Under the pieces are notes generated by a model. It searched no databases. It was not told where the DNA came from and was given only the letters and a program-made list of their open reading frames with translations. Shown here one piece after another: positions 54,727 through 63,768 of a DNA stretch of 64,000 nucleotides; position 1 is the first letter of the stretch; every line of letters begins with the position of its first letter. Source of the DNA: Nocardioides sp. 503 (GTDB lineage Bacteria > Actinomycetota > Actinomycetes > Propionibacteriales > Nocardioidaceae); assembly GCF_004522095.1 (NCBI RefSeq), contig NZ_SPUI01000003.1, positions 1,116,001-1,180,000 of the forward strand, in the 5' to 3' direction. Made by a program: the position numbers and the translations under genes.

Positions 54727-55851
54727 GTGCTGAGCGTCCGAACCATCCCCGAGTCCCAGCACCTCGACCTCCTGGCGTCGCGCGAGTCCGCGAGCTTCCT
54801 GCAGACCCCCGCGTGGGGCCGGGTCAAGAGCGAGTGGCGGCGCGAGTCGCTGGGGTGGTTCCGCGACGAGGAGCTCGTCGGCGCGGCGCTGGTGCTCTAC
54901 CGCCAGCTGCCCCGGCTCAAGCGCTACCTCGCCTACCTGCCCGAGGGTCCGGTCATCGACTGGGAGACCGACGAGCTCGACCAGTGGCTGGCCCCGATGA
55001 CCGCGCACCTGAAGTCCCAGGGCGCCTTCGGCGTGCGCATGGGTCCGCCGGTGGTGACCCGCCGCTGGTCGGCGGCCCAGGTCAAGGACGGCATCGCCGA
55101 CCCCGCCGTACGCCGCCTCGACGACCTCGCCCCGACCGAGCGCGACACCGTGGGCGCGCGCGTGGTGAGCCAGCTCGACGAGCTCGGCTGGCGGCGACAG
55201 GTGGCGGAGGGCGGCTTCGCGGCCGGGCAGCCGCAGTACGTCTTCCAGGTGCCGCTCACCGCCGACGGCGCCCCGCGCTCCGAGGACGACGTGCTCAAGG
55301 GCATGAACCAGCTCTGGCGCCGCAACATCAAGAAGGCTGCCAAGCTGGGCGTCGAGGTGACCTCCTCCGGCGGCACCGAGGACCTCAAGGCCTTCCACGA
55401 CCTCTACGTCCACACCGCGCAGCGCGACCACTTCACGCCCCGCCCGCTGGCGTACTTCCAGACCATGGCCGACGCCCTGAGCGCGGAGAGCCCCGACCGG
55501 ATCCGGCTGTGGTTCGCGCGTCACGAGGGCGACCTGGTGGCCTCGACGATCGCGATCCGCGTCGGCACCCACGCCTGGTACTCCTACGGCGCCTCCTCCA
55601 CCGAGAAGCGCGAGGTCCGCGGCTCCAACGCGATCCAGTGGGCGATGCTGCGCGACGCGCTCGCCGCGGGCGCCCGGGTCTACGACCTGCGCGGCATCAC
55701 CGACACGCTCGACCCCGACGACTCCCACGCCGGCCTGATCCAGTTCAAGGTCGGCACCGGCGGCGAGGCCGTCGAGTACGCCGGCGAGTGGGACCTCCCC
55801 CTCAACCGCCCGCTCTACGCGGCGTTCGACCTCTACATGAGGCGGCGCTGA
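54727..55851 (+). CDS. FemAB-family peptidyltransferase
   Basis: 374 aa double-GNAT-fold protein. FLQTPAWGRVKSEW in the first half and NQLWRRNIKKAAKLGVEV, HDLYVHTAQRDHFTPRPLAYF, YSYGASSTEKREVRGSNAIQWAML in the second are the FemX/FemAB signatures. It probably transfers an aminoacyl group from tRNA to the peptidoglycan peptide. GTG 54727 is 6 nt after TAGCCT, whose TAG is also the nfo stop codon, so it can be transcribed separately. Confidence 0.92.
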   Translation: MLSVRTIPESQHLDLLASRESASFLQTPAWGRVKSEWRRESLGWFRDEELVGAALVLYRQLPRLKRYLAYLPEGPVIDWETDELDQWLAPMTAHLKSQGAFGVRMGPPVVTRRWSAAQVKDGIADPAVRRLDDLAPTERDTVGARVVSQLDELGWRRQVAEGGFAAGQPQYVFQVPLTADGAPRSEDDVLKGMNQLWRRNIKKAAKLGVEVTSSGGTEDLKAFHDLYVHTAQRDHFTPRPLAYFQTMADALSAESPDRIRLWFARHEGDLVASTIAIRVGTHAWYSYGASSTEKREVRGSNAIQWAMLRDALAAGARVYDLRGITDTLDPDDSHAGLIQFKVGTGGEAVEYAGEWDLPLNRPLYAAFDLYMRRR

Positions 55852-55912
55852 TGCGCGCGACGACCGGTCCGGCCGGGAGCCTCTGGGCATTTGCTGTCGC
55901 TTCTGGGGTGGA

Positions 55913-55959
55913 GTTCTGGCCCAGAACGTCAGGTTTTTCAGCAGCTGCTGAAAAACCTG
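55913..55959. repeat. Two adjacent palindromes between FemAB and alanine-racemase-like genes
   Basis: GTTCTGG-C-CCAGAAC (55913-55927) is followed by a perfect 30-bp palindrome, CAGGTTTTTCAGCAG with its complement (55930-55959). The second has no loop and AT-rich arms, so it favours a cruciform or a protein site more than a simple hairpin. No T-run follows. It lies 16 bp before the next ATG. Confidence 0.85.
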
Positions 55960-55975
55960 CGACCGGAGCCACCCC

Positions 55976-57043
55976 ATGAGCCTCACGCTGACCGTCGACG
56001 GCGAGCGGTGGCGCGCCCACCTGCGACAGGTGGCCGACACGCACCCGGGGCTGGCGCCGGTGGTCAAGGGCAACGGCTACGGGTTCACGCTGGGGCGGCT
56101 GGCGCGCAAGGCGCAGTGGCTCGGCGTCGACACGATCGCGATCGGGACCTACGACGAGATCGGCCACGTCGCGCAGCGCTTCGACGGCAGCCTGCTGGTG
56201 CTCACCCCGTGGCGCCCCTTCGGCGCCGCGCTCGACGCCGACGGCGTGCAGGACCCCGCGCTGGCGCGGCGGCTCGTCCACACCGTGAGCCGCGTCGAGG
56301 ACCTCGAGGCGCTGCTCACCCGCCAGCCCGACGCCCGCTTCGTGCTCGAGCGGATGACGTCGATGCAGCGCCACGGGATGACCGCCCGCGAGCTGTGGGC
56401 CGCCGCCCGGGTGCTGGCCGACCGCCCGCACGCCCGCCTCGAGGGCATCGCCATGCACCTGCCGCTGGCGCAGGGCTCGCACCTGTCGGAGGTGACGCGC
56501 CTGATGAACGACGTGGTCGCCGCCGGGCTGCGCACGACGACGGTGTGGGTCAGCCACCTCACCGACGGCGAGCTGACCGCGCTCGGCGCGTCGTACGCCG
56601 ACTACACGATCCGCCCGCGCATCGGCACCTCGCTGTGGCTCGGCGACCGCGAGGCGCTCAGCGTCACCGCGACGGTCCTGGACGTCCACGACCTCGAGCG
56701 CGGCGACGCCTTCGGCTACCGCGCCCGGACCGCCCCCAAGAGCGGGCACCTGCTGATCGTCAGCGGCGGCACCGCGCACGGCATCGGCCTCGAGGCGCCC
56801 ACGGGCGAGTCCTCGATCAAGGCGCGGGCGGCGACCCTGGCCCGCGGCGGCCTGGACGCGGTGGGCTTCGTGCGCTCGCCGTTCTCGATCGACGGCAAGC
56901 AGCGGCTCTTCGCCGAGCCGCCCCACATGCAGGCCTCGATGCTGTTCCTGCCCTCGGGCGCGCGGGTGCCGGCGGTCGGCGACCGGATCGACGTCCGGGT
57001 CCGCTACACCGCGACGGCGTTCGACCGCGTCGTCGTCAGCTGA
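55976..57043 (+). CDS. Alanine-racemase-like PLP enzyme
   Basis: 355 aa. The PLP-binding start APVVKGNGYGFTLGRLA has the Schiff-base Lys31, and the barrel continues with RFVLERMTSMQRHGM, GIAMHLPLAQ and RPRIGTSLWLG. It is related to alanine racemase and to YggS-like proteins, and its sequence around the second catalytic residue differs from classical Alr. Placement after the FemAB gene suggests supply of an amino acid for the cell wall. A palindrome lies just upstream; the last 40 bp overlap the convergent GT87 gene. Confidence 0.85.
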   Translation: MSLTLTVDGERWRAHLRQVADTHPGLAPVVKGNGYGFTLGRLARKAQWLGVDTIAIGTYDEIGHVAQRFDGSLLVLTPWRPFGAALDADGVQDPALARRLVHTVSRVEDLEALLTRQPDARFVLERMTSMQRHGMTARELWAAARVLADRPHARLEGIAMHLPLAQGSHLSEVTRLMNDVVAAGLRTTTVWVSHLTDGELTALGASYADYTIRPRIGTSLWLGDREALSVTATVLDVHDLERGDAFGYRARTAPKSGHLLIVSGGTAHGIGLEAPTGESSIKARAATLARGGLDAVGFVRSPFSIDGKQRLFAEPPHMQASMLFLPSGARVPAVGDRIDVRVRYTATAFDRVVVS

Positions 57044-58413
57044 GGCTCGCGCTCCACCGGGTCGCGCTCGGGGCGCCACACGTCGCGCACGACGACCGCG
57101 ACCAGGTAGAGCTCGCACACCATCCGCACCGCGATCGCCACCCAGTAGAAGCCGACGTCGCCACCGCCGGCCGGCTCCAGGTAGCCGCCGAGGTACCACC
57201 ACACCGAGGCGAAGTAGAAGACCTCGCCGGCCTGCCAGATCAGCTGGTCGCGCCAGCGCGGCCGCGCGAGCACGGCCAGCGGCAGCAGCCACAGGACGTA
57301 CTGCGGCGAGTAGACCTTGTTGACCAGCAGGAAGCCCGCGACGATCAGGAAGCCGAGCTGGGTGAAGCGCGGCGTCTGCGGCGCCAGCATGCCCAGCGCG
57401 AACACCGCGCCGCACCAGATCGCGAAGACCGCCCACGACCAGGCGTTGATCGTCGACGCGCTCAGCGCGAGGTCGCCGGCCTGGTCGATGACCAGCCAGA
57501 CGGAGCCGAGGTCGGCGGTCCGCTCGGAGTTGAACGACCAGAAGACCTTCCACTCCGTCGGGCTCGCGAGGTACGCCGGCGCGTTGACCAGCAGCCAGGT
57601 GGCGAGCCCCGCGAAGACGACCGCCCCCAGCTGGTCGAGGCGGCGCCGGCGCAGGCAGATCACCAGGACCGCGCCCAGCAGGAACAGCGGGAAGAGCTTG
57701 ACCGCCGTACCGAGCCCGATGAGCGCGCCGGTCAGCAGCGGGCGATCGCGCGCCCATGCCCACAGGGCTCCTGCGACGGTGGCCACGGCGAGCAGGTCCC
57801 AGTTGATCAGCCCGGTGAGGGCAAGCGTCGGTGAGAGGGCGAAGATCGCGGCGTCCCACGGGCGACGGGGGTCGACCTTGGCCAGCAGCCAGGCGCTCAG
57901 GATCGTCAGCAGCGCCAGTCCCAGGGCGTTGACGGCGACGTAGAGCCGCGTCTCCCGCTTGATCTCGGGGTCGGCCTGCAGCTCGCCGACGGTGCGGGAG
58001 TAGCGGTCCTCGAGGTCCGGGGAGCCGTTGAGCCAGTGGGTGACGCGCGAGGTGGCCCAGGCCCAGTAGGAGATCCCGACGGGGTACTCCATCGACTCGT
58101 AGCGGTCACGGGTCTGCGCGTCGTCGGTGTAGGGATAGGTGTGCTCGGCGAAGCCGCGCAGCGTGTAGAGGAACGGCAGGTCGGAGTAGCACATCGCCGA
58201 GTAGCGGGTGTCGCCCTCGCTCCAGGTGCCGTCGACGCACGGCGCCTTCTGCACCATCCCCAGCGCGAAGCCGACCGCGGCCATCAGCACCACGACCCGC
58301 AGCGGCGTCCACCACCGGCTCGGCCCGATGCGGTCGCCGGCAGGCCCGCCGACGCTCTCGCTCAGGCCGGCGACGACCGGGTCGTCGTGGGTCGGGTGGA
58401 CGTGACCGCTCAC
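57004..58413 (-). CDS. GT87-family polytopic glycosyltransferase
   Basis: 469 aa with about 11-12 membrane helices. An N-terminal extracytoplasmic loop carries PCVDGTWSEGDTRYSAMCYSDLPFLY, and KLFPLFLLGAVL, LVNKVYSPQYVLWLLPLAVL are typical of the DUF2029/GT87 polyprenyl-phosphate-mannose-dependent transferases. It probably decorates a cell-envelope glycan. It is 4 bp downstream of the PBP gene, as Rv0051 is beside ponA1 in Mycobacterium. Confidence 0.9.
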   Translation of the reverse strand: MSGHVHPTHDDPVVAGLSESVGGPAGDRIGPSRWWTPLRVVVLMAAVGFALGMVQKAPCVDGTWSEGDTRYSAMCYSDLPFLYTLRGFAEHTYPYTDDAQTRDRYESMEYPVGISYWAWATSRVTHWLNGSPDLEDRYSRTVGELQADPEIKRETRLYVAVNALGLALLTILSAWLLAKVDPRRPWDAAIFALSPTLALTGLINWDLLAVATVAGALWAWARDRPLLTGALIGLGTAVKLFPLFLLGAVLVICLRRRRLDQLGAVVFAGLATWLLVNAPAYLASPTEWKVFWSFNSERTADLGSVWLVIDQAGDLALSASTINAWSWAVFAIWCGAVFALGMLAPQTPRFTQLGFLIVAGFLLVNKVYSPQYVLWLLPLAVLARPRWRDQLIWQAGEVFYFASVWWYLGGYLEPAGGGDVGFYWVAIAVRMVCELYLVAVVVRDVWRPERDPVEREPQLTTTRSNAVAV

Positions 58414-58417
58414 GCGG

Positions 58418-60682
58418 TCACCAGTATCGGTACGACTCGCGGTACGCCCGGGCCCGCGGCGTCGCGCCGCCCGCGGGGGTGGTCTCCGGCGGACCGGTCG
58501 GCAGCGTCGGGGTGGGCGCGGTCGGCGAGGGCGGCGTGGGGGTGGGCGTCGGGGTCGGCGTCGGCGTCGGGGTGGGCGTCGGCTTCGGCGTCGGCTTGTC
58601 CGAGGGCTTGTCCGACGGCTTCGGCTTCGGCTTGTTGGTCGGCTTCGGCGGCGGGGGCGGCGTCGGCGAGTGGCCGTCGTCGGGCGCGTCGCCGTCGACG
58701 TAGACGGGGTCGGGCAGGTCGAGGACCTCGGTGCCCTCCAGCGCGCGCTCCATCACCGCGGTCCAGGTGGCCGTCGGGTAGTCGCCGCCGTAGAAGCTGG
58801 GTAGCCAGCCGTCGAGCGGCTCGGCGCCCTTGCCCCGCACGTAGACCACCGAGGTGGCCAGCTGGGGGGTGAACCCGGTGAACCACGACGAGACCACCCG
58901 GCCCTCGTCGTTGGTGGACGTCCCGGTCTTGCCGCCGGCCGGGCGACCCAGCGCCTGGGCGTCGGCGCCGGTGCCGCCGGGCGCGTCGATCACCTGCTCG
59001 AGCGCGTAGGAGACGTCGGCCGCGATGTCCTTGTCGAGGACCCGCTTGGTGTTGTTCTTGTGGGTGTAGAGGACGTCGCCGTCCTTGGCCACGACCTTCT
59101 GGATGACGTACGGCGCCGCCGCCTCGCCGCCGTTGGCGATGGTGGCGTAGGCGTTGGCCATGTTGATCGGGCTCACCGTCGCGCTGCCCAGCGCGACACC
59201 CACGTTGGGCTCGAGGCCCGGCGTCCGCGTGGGGATGCCCTTGGGGTTCTTGCCGCGCGGCTTCTCCGGCGGGATGCCGAGGGCGTTGGCGGTCTCGACG
59301 ACCTTCTCGGGGCCGCCGGGGATGGAGTCGGTGAGGTCGATGAAGGCGGTGTTGATGGAGTCCTCGGTGGCCTTGAGCAGGCTCACCGGGCCGAAGGACT
59401 CGTTGCCCTGGTTCTCGAAGTCGGTGTCGCCGATCTCGATCGGGCTGTTGCCGTCGAAGGTGTCCTTGAGCGAGAAGCCCGCCTTGATGCCGGCCGCCAG
59501 CGCGAACGGCTTGAGGATCGAGCCGGCCTGGCCGCCGGCGACGGCCCAGTTGAGCTGCGACTGCAGGTAGTCCTGGCCGCCGTAGAAGCCGCGGACCGCG
59601 CCGGTGCCGGGCTCCACGCTGGCCACCCCGACGTGCAGCTGCTTGTCCTTGAAGCCCTCGGGCCGGGCCGCGACCACGCCCTCCTTGGCCGCGCGCATGG
59701 CCTTCTCGGTGAACGTGGTGGTGATGCGCAGGCCCTTGCCGTCGATCTGCTCGTCGTCGAAGCCGAGCTTGTTCAGCTCGTTGCGGACCAGCGTGAGCAT
59801 GTGGCCCTTCTGGTCGCCGTAGGCGCTGCGGGCCTTGATCTTGGGGAACTTGGGGAGCCGCTCGCGCGCCGCGGCGGCGGGATCGGCGTACTTGTCGTCC
59901 ATGTCGGCCATGCCGTCGAGCACGAACTGGAAGCGGCCGAGCAGCGCCTCGCGCGCGGACGCGCCGTTGGCGGGGTCCAGGCGCGTGGGGTTGTTGAGCA
60001 CGCTGGCGAGCACCGCCGACTGGCGCAGGTTGAGCGCCTTGGCCGGCTTGTCGAAGTAGGCGCGGGCGGCCGCCTGCACGCCGTAGGCGCCGCGGCCGAA
60101 GTAGATGGTGTTGAGGTAGCCGGCCAGGATCTCGGACTTGGTCATCTGACGACGGATCTTCAGCGACAGGATCGCTTCCTTCGTCTTGCGCGTCAGCGAG
60201 CGCTCCTGCGTGAGGTAGAGGATCTTGACGTACTGCTGGGTGATCGTGGACGCGCCCTGGGTGCTGTTGCCCGACGCGTTGCTGAACGACGCGCGCAGGA
60301 TGCCCTTGGGGTCGATGCCCGGGTCGCTCCAGAACGTGCGGTTCTCCGCCGCGATCACGGCGTTCTGCAGGTCCTCGGGGATCTCCTCGAGCGGGATCGA
60401 CTCGCGGTCCTGCACCGCGTAGCTGCCCAGCTCCTCCTTGCCGCCGTCGTAGTAGACGAACGACGTCTCGGTCTGGAAGTCCTCGTTGGCCTCGGGGATG
60501 TCGATGGTGTTGTAGAGGAACACGAAGCCCGCGACCGCGACCAGGGCACCGACCAGGCCGACGATGAGCAGCCACTTGGCGACCTTCTTGACCCGCTGGC
60601 GAGGAGTCCGGGGCGTCTTGGCGCCCTTCTTCTTCCTGACCTTCGTCACGGGGGGTCCGTCGGCCCTGCGCTTGGCACTCAA
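58418..60682 (-). CDS. Class A penicillin-binding protein
   Basis: About 754 aa. A basic N-terminus (KVRKKKGAKTPRTPRQRVKK) precedes one membrane helix and a GT51 glycosyltransferase (AAENRTFWSDPGIDPKGILRA, STITQQYVKILYL). The transpeptidase has SxxK in AGSILKPFAL, SxN in DSINTAF and KTG in GGKTGTS. It polymerises and cross-links peptidoglycan outside the membrane. A Pro/Thr/Lys repeat tail (KPTPTPTPT) ends the protein. TTG 60682 has GGAG 8 nt upstream; GTG 60688 is an alternative start. It corresponds in position to ponA1. Confidence 0.93.
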   Translation of the reverse strand: MSAKRRADGPPVTKVRKKKGAKTPRTPRQRVKKVAKWLLIVGLVGALVAVAGFVFLYNTIDIPEANEDFQTETSFVYYDGGKEELGSYAVQDRESIPLEEIPEDLQNAVIAAENRTFWSDPGIDPKGILRASFSNASGNSTQGASTITQQYVKILYLTQERSLTRKTKEAILSLKIRRQMTKSEILAGYLNTIYFGRGAYGVQAAARAYFDKPAKALNLRQSAVLASVLNNPTRLDPANGASAREALLGRFQFVLDGMADMDDKYADPAAAARERLPKFPKIKARSAYGDQKGHMLTLVRNELNKLGFDDEQIDGKGLRITTTFTEKAMRAAKEGVVAARPEGFKDKQLHVGVASVEPGTGAVRGFYGGQDYLQSQLNWAVAGGQAGSILKPFALAAGIKAGFSLKDTFDGNSPIEIGDTDFENQGNESFGPVSLLKATEDSINTAFIDLTDSIPGGPEKVVETANALGIPPEKPRGKNPKGIPTRTPGLEPNVGVALGSATVSPINMANAYATIANGGEAAAPYVIQKVVAKDGDVLYTHKNNTKRVLDKDIAADVSYALEQVIDAPGGTGADAQALGRPAGGKTGTSTNDEGRVVSSWFTGFTPQLATSVVYVRGKGAEPLDGWLPSFYGGDYPTATWTAVMERALEGTEVLDLPDPVYVDGDAPDDGHSPTPPPPPKPTNKPKPKPSDKPSDKPTPKPTPTPTPTPTPTPTPTPPSPTAPTPTLPTGPPETTPAGGATPRARAYRESYRYW

Positions 60683-60832
60683 GTTCACTGCTCCGGGGGT
60701 CGGGGACGTGGGCCGCCACCGCCACCGCACGTCGTACGGCGGGCGACAGCTCCTCAGGGTACGCAACCGGGCCTCGCCCACCCCATTCCACTCGCCATGT
60801 CCCGGGGACGTGACACGCGGCCGCAACGCGAT

Positions 60833-60875
60833 GGATATGTCGCCGATTCGTAATCGCCGGATATATCGCTACGAT
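60833..60875 (+). promoter_or_regulatory. PadR promoter with repeated GGATATRTCGC sites
   Basis: GGATATGTCGC (60833-60843) and GGATATATCGC (60859-60869) are direct repeats 26 bp apart. The second contains GATATATCG, the core also found upstream of the other PadR gene. TACGAT (60870-60875) is a -10 placed 7 nt before GTG 60883. The sites cover the promoter, so binding should repress it. Confidence 0.6.
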
Positions 60876-60882
60876 AGGTCTC

Positions 60883-61473
60883 GTGGCACGTCGCGGAGAG
60901 ACCATCGAGCTCGCAGTCCTCGGACTGCTGCACGAGGGACCCATGCACGGCTACGAGCTGCGCAAGCGGCTCAACCTGATGCTGGGCTGGAGCCGGGTGC
61001 TGAGCTACGGCTCGCTGTACCCGGCGCTGAAGAAGATGCTGCGCGGCGCGCTCATCGAGGAGCACACCACCTCCCCGGTGCCGGGCGTCCCGGTCACCCG
61101 TCGTCCGCGCATCGTCTACCAGGTCACCGAGGCCGGCACCCGCGAGTTCCAGCGGTTGATGTCGGAGGTCGGCCCGACCGCCTGGGAGGACGACAACTTC
61201 GACATCCGGTTCGCGTTCTTCGGCAGCACCGACATGGAGATCCGCCTGCGGGTCCTCGAAGGTCGGCGCACCCGGCTGCAGGAGCGGCTCGACCGCGTGC
61301 AGTCGCAGCTGTCGCTCACGCAGGCCGAGGTCGACCGCTACGCCCAGGAGCTCCAGCGCCACGGCGTCGAGTCCGTGGAGCGCGAGGTCCGCTGGCTCTC
61401 CGACCTGATCAACGCCGAGCGCAGCCTCGACCAGATCGAGCTGCGCCGGCCCCCGACCGAGCAGCCCCAGTAG
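60883..61473 (+). CDS. PadR-family regulator
   Basis: 196 aa. The winged helix reads [23 protein letters not shown] and [21 protein letters not shown], with [17 protein letters not shown] as the wing. A C-terminal coiled coil (about 120-185, [29 protein letters not shown]) should dimerise. It sits directly before ino1, as Rv0047c does beside Rv0046c, and may regulate inositol synthesis or itself. GTG 60883 is leaderless by the position of TACGAT. Confidence 0.9.
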   Translation: MARRGETIELAVLGLLHEGPMHGYELRKRLNLMLGWSRVLSYGSLYPALKKMLRGALIEEHTTSPVPGVPVTRRPRIVYQVTEAGTREFQRLMSEVGPTAWEDDNFDIRFAFFGSTDMEIRLRVLEGRRTRLQERLDRVQSQLSLTQAEVDRYAQELQRHGVESVEREVRWLSDLINAERSLDQIELRRPPTEQPQ

Positions 61474-61564
61474 CTCCCGGGCTCGCCGACCAGGCCAAGC
61501 ACCACCGCACCACCCGCACCACCGCACGATCTCCAGAGAAGTCACACGACGAAGGGAAGCCCCC

Positions 61565-62650
61565 ATGGGTTCGGTACGAGTAGCAATCGTGGGCGTGGGC
61601 AACTGCGCCACGTCACTGATCCAGGGCGTCGAGTACTACCGCAACGCCGACCCGGACGCGACGGTCCCCGGACTCATGCACGTCATGTTCGGTGACTACC
61701 ACGTCAAGGACGTGGAGTTCGTGGCGGCATTCGACGTCGACGCCAAGAAGGTCGGTTTCGACCTCTCCGAGGCCACGCAGGCCTCCGAGAACAACACCAT
61801 CAAGATCGCCGACGTCCCGCCGCTCGGCGTGACCGTCCAGAAGGGCCCCACCCTCGACGGGCTCGGCAAGTACTACCGCGAGACCATCGAGGAGTCCGAC
61901 ATCGACTCCGTCGACGTCGTGCAGGTCCTCAAGGACACCGGCGCCGACGTGATGGTGTCCTACCTCCCGGTGGGCTCCGAGGAGGCCGACAAGTTCTACG
62001 CGCAGTGCGCGATCGACGCGGGCGTCGCCTTCGTCAACGCCCTGCCCGTCTTCATCGCCTCCGACCCGGTCTGGGCCAAGAAGTTCGAGGACGCCGGCGT
62101 CCCGATCGTCGGTGACGACATCAAGTCGCAGGTCGGCGCGACCATCACGCACCGCGTGATGGCCAAGCTGTTCGAGGACCGCGGCGTGGCGCTGGACCGC
62201 ACCTACCAGCTCAACGTCGGCGGCAACATGGACTTCAAGAACATGCTCGAGCGCGACCGCCTGGAGTCCAAGAAGGTCTCCAAGACCCAGGCCGTGACGT
62301 CCAACCTCGCGGGCTCGCTCTCGGGCAAGATCCACGACCGCAACGTCCACATCGGCCCCTCGGACTACGTCCAGTGGCTCGACGACCGCAAGTGGGCCTA
62401 CGTCCGCCTCGAGGGTCGCGCGTTCGGCGACGTCCCGCTCAACCTCGAGTACAAGCTCGAGGTCTGGGACTCCCCCAACTCCGCCGGCATCATCATCGAC
62501 GCGATCCGCGCCGCCAAGATCGCCAAGGACCGCGGCATCGGGGGCCCGATCATCTCGGCGTCGTCGTACCTCATGAAGTCCCCGCCGGTCCAGCTCAACG
62601 ACGACGAGGGCCGCCGCCGCGTCGAGGCCTTCATCGCCGGCGAGGAGTGA
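61565..62650 (+). CDS. ino1: Inositol-3-phosphate synthase
   Basis: 361 aa. It isomerises glucose-6-phosphate to inositol-3-phosphate using NAD+, feeding phosphatidylinositol and mycothiol. The NAD site is [20 protein letters not shown]; core motifs [21 protein letters not shown] and [21 protein letters not shown] carry the catalytic lysines. ATG 61565 follows AAGGGAAG. The upstream gap has a short tandem repeat of CACCACCGCAC type (61500-61528). A strong terminator follows. Confidence 0.96.
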   Translation: MGSVRVAIVGVGNCATSLIQGVEYYRNADPDATVPGLMHVMFGDYHVKDVEFVAAFDVDAKKVGFDLSEATQASENNTIKIADVPPLGVTVQKGPTLDGLGKYYRETIEESDIDSVDVVQVLKDTGADVMVSYLPVGSEEADKFYAQCAIDAGVAFVNALPVFIASDPVWAKKFEDAGVPIVGDDIKSQVGATITHRVMAKLFEDRGVALDRTYQLNVGGNMDFKNMLERDRLESKKVSKTQAVTSNLAGSLSGKIHDRNVHIGPSDYVQWLDDRKWAYVRLEGRAFGDVPLNLEYKLEVWDSPNSAGIIIDAIRAAKIAKDRGIGGPIISASSYLMKSPPVQLNDDEGRRRVEAFIAGEE

Positions 62651-62683
62651 CCTTTTCGTCACCCTGCACAACGTGAACGCCCG

Positions 62684-62722
62684 CCGACCCGCCAGAGATC
62701 CTCTGGCGGGTCGGTGTCATTT
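62684..62722 (+). terminator. Rho-independent terminator of ino1
   Basis: A perfect 14-bp stem (CCGACCCGCCAGAG, 62684-62697, with 62701-62714) and a 3-nt loop are followed by TGTCATTT. Together with the TAGTCCCT palindrome next to it, it separates the convergent ino1 and deaminase genes. Confidence 0.88.
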
Positions 62723-62733
62723 CGGCGGCTCCT

Positions 62734-62802
62734 CGGGATAGTCCCTCACAAATTCGTGGCTGAGAGCCTTCTCGAACCACGCTGAGGTGAGGGACTATCC
62801 CG
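62734..62802. repeat. TAGTCCCT palindrome, copy 4
   Basis: CGGGATAGTCCCTCAC (62734-62749) pairs perfectly with 62787-62802. A 5-nt internal loop and a CGTGG/CCACG stem extend the hairpin inward. It lies 9 bp after the deaminase stop, in a convergent gap. Confidence 0.9.
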
Positions 62803-62811
62803 ACGGACGGC

Positions 62812-63768
62812 TCAGCGCGGGCCGTGGGTGTTGAGCCAGAGGACGGGACCCTCGAGGGCGTTCCCCAGCTCGCGGATGGCGGCGAGGGACTTGCCGGTGT
62901 AGACGGGCTCCAGGGTGAGGCCGGCCTCGCGGGCGGCGGCCACCTCCGCGAGCGACGCCGGCGTCGGGTCGCCGTAGGTCTCGCCGAGCCAGTCGGGGCG
63001 CAGGTCGAAGTCGGCCGCGCCCAGGTCGGGTACGTCGGACAGCCCGCGGTCGCGCAGGAGGTCGGCCGTGCGGCGGCTCAGCCGGGCCATCGAGGCGGCG
63101 TCGAGGCGGAGCATGTCGTTGACGACCGCGCCGAGCACGCGGGTGCGCAGGCCGGCGATCCGCAGGCCCAGCGTCAGCCCCGTGACCGTGCCGCCGGAGC
63201 CGACGGGCACCACCACGGTCGCCGGCTCGGGCAGGTCGCCCGAGGCGACCTGGGCGGCGATCTCGGGGGCGACGTCGACGTAGGCAAGGGTGCCGAAGGC
63301 GTTGGAGCCGCCGGCGGGGAGGTACCACGGGCGGTGGCGCAGCAGCAGCCACGGCGCGGCCAGCTTGAGGCGGCGGGTGGAGGGGTAGCGGTGCAGCTCG
63401 GCCCCGGACGCCGACAGCCGCGCCAGCTGGTCGCGCACGTGGTCGTCCTCGGGCTGGTCGACCAGCCCGAGCACCGTCCGCAGCCCGTGCTCGCGGCCGT
63501 AGAGCGCGCACGCGAGGCCCCAGTGGGTGCCGATGCCGCCGACGGTGAAGAGCGTGCGCACCCCGCGCCGCTGCGCCTCGGGGATGATCCACTCCAGCTT
63601 GCGGACCTTGTTGCCGCCCCATGCGCCGTCGCCGAAGACCGACTCGTCCTTGAGCCAGACCTCGGGCGCGAAGCCGAGGTCGAGCGGGCGCACCGGGGTC
63701 GGCGCCCGGCCGAGCGAGACGTGCCCGAGTCCGGGCACGAGCTCCGCCAGCCGGGCGCCGGGGCTCAC
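62812..63768 (-). CDS. PLP-dependent ACC deaminase/D-cysteine desulfhydrase family enzyme
   Basis: 318 aa fold-type II PLP enzyme. The Schiff-base Lys54 lies in GAWGGNKVRKLEW, and PLP phosphate is held by VPVGSGGTVTGL. VGGIGTHWGLACAL replaces the SNH-type motif seen in true ACC deaminases, so D-cysteine desulfhydrase or a related activity is more likely. GTG 63768 overlaps the stop of the upstream CCA-adding gene (GTGA); an upstream GTG 63783 is less likely. Confidence 0.85.
   Translation of the reverse strand: MSPGARLAELVPGLGHVSLGRAPTPVRPLDLGFAPEVWLKDESVFGDGAWGGNKVRKLEWIIPEAQRRGVRTLFTVGGIGTHWGLACALYGREHGLRTVLGLVDQPEDDHVRDQLARLSASGAELHRYPSTRRLKLAAPWLLLRHRPWYLPAGGSNAFGTLAYVDVAPEIAAQVASGDLPEPATVVVPVGSGGTVTGLTLGLRIAGLRTRVLGAVVNDMLRLDAASMARLSRRTADLLRDRGLSDVPDLGAADFDLRPDWLGETYGDPTPASLAEVAAAREAGLTLEPVYTGKSLAAIRELGNALEGPVLWLNTHGPR

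Noticed and set aside
53782..56073. A 763-codon minus-strand frame opposite nfo and femAB
   Set aside because: Antisense shadow; nfo and FemAB motifs are unambiguous on the plus strand.
58539..58625. GTCGGGGTGGGC-type tandem tract considered as a noncoding satellite
   Set aside because: It is in frame within the PBP gene and encodes the Pro/Thr/Lys extracellular tail, a common feature of actinobacterial PBPs.
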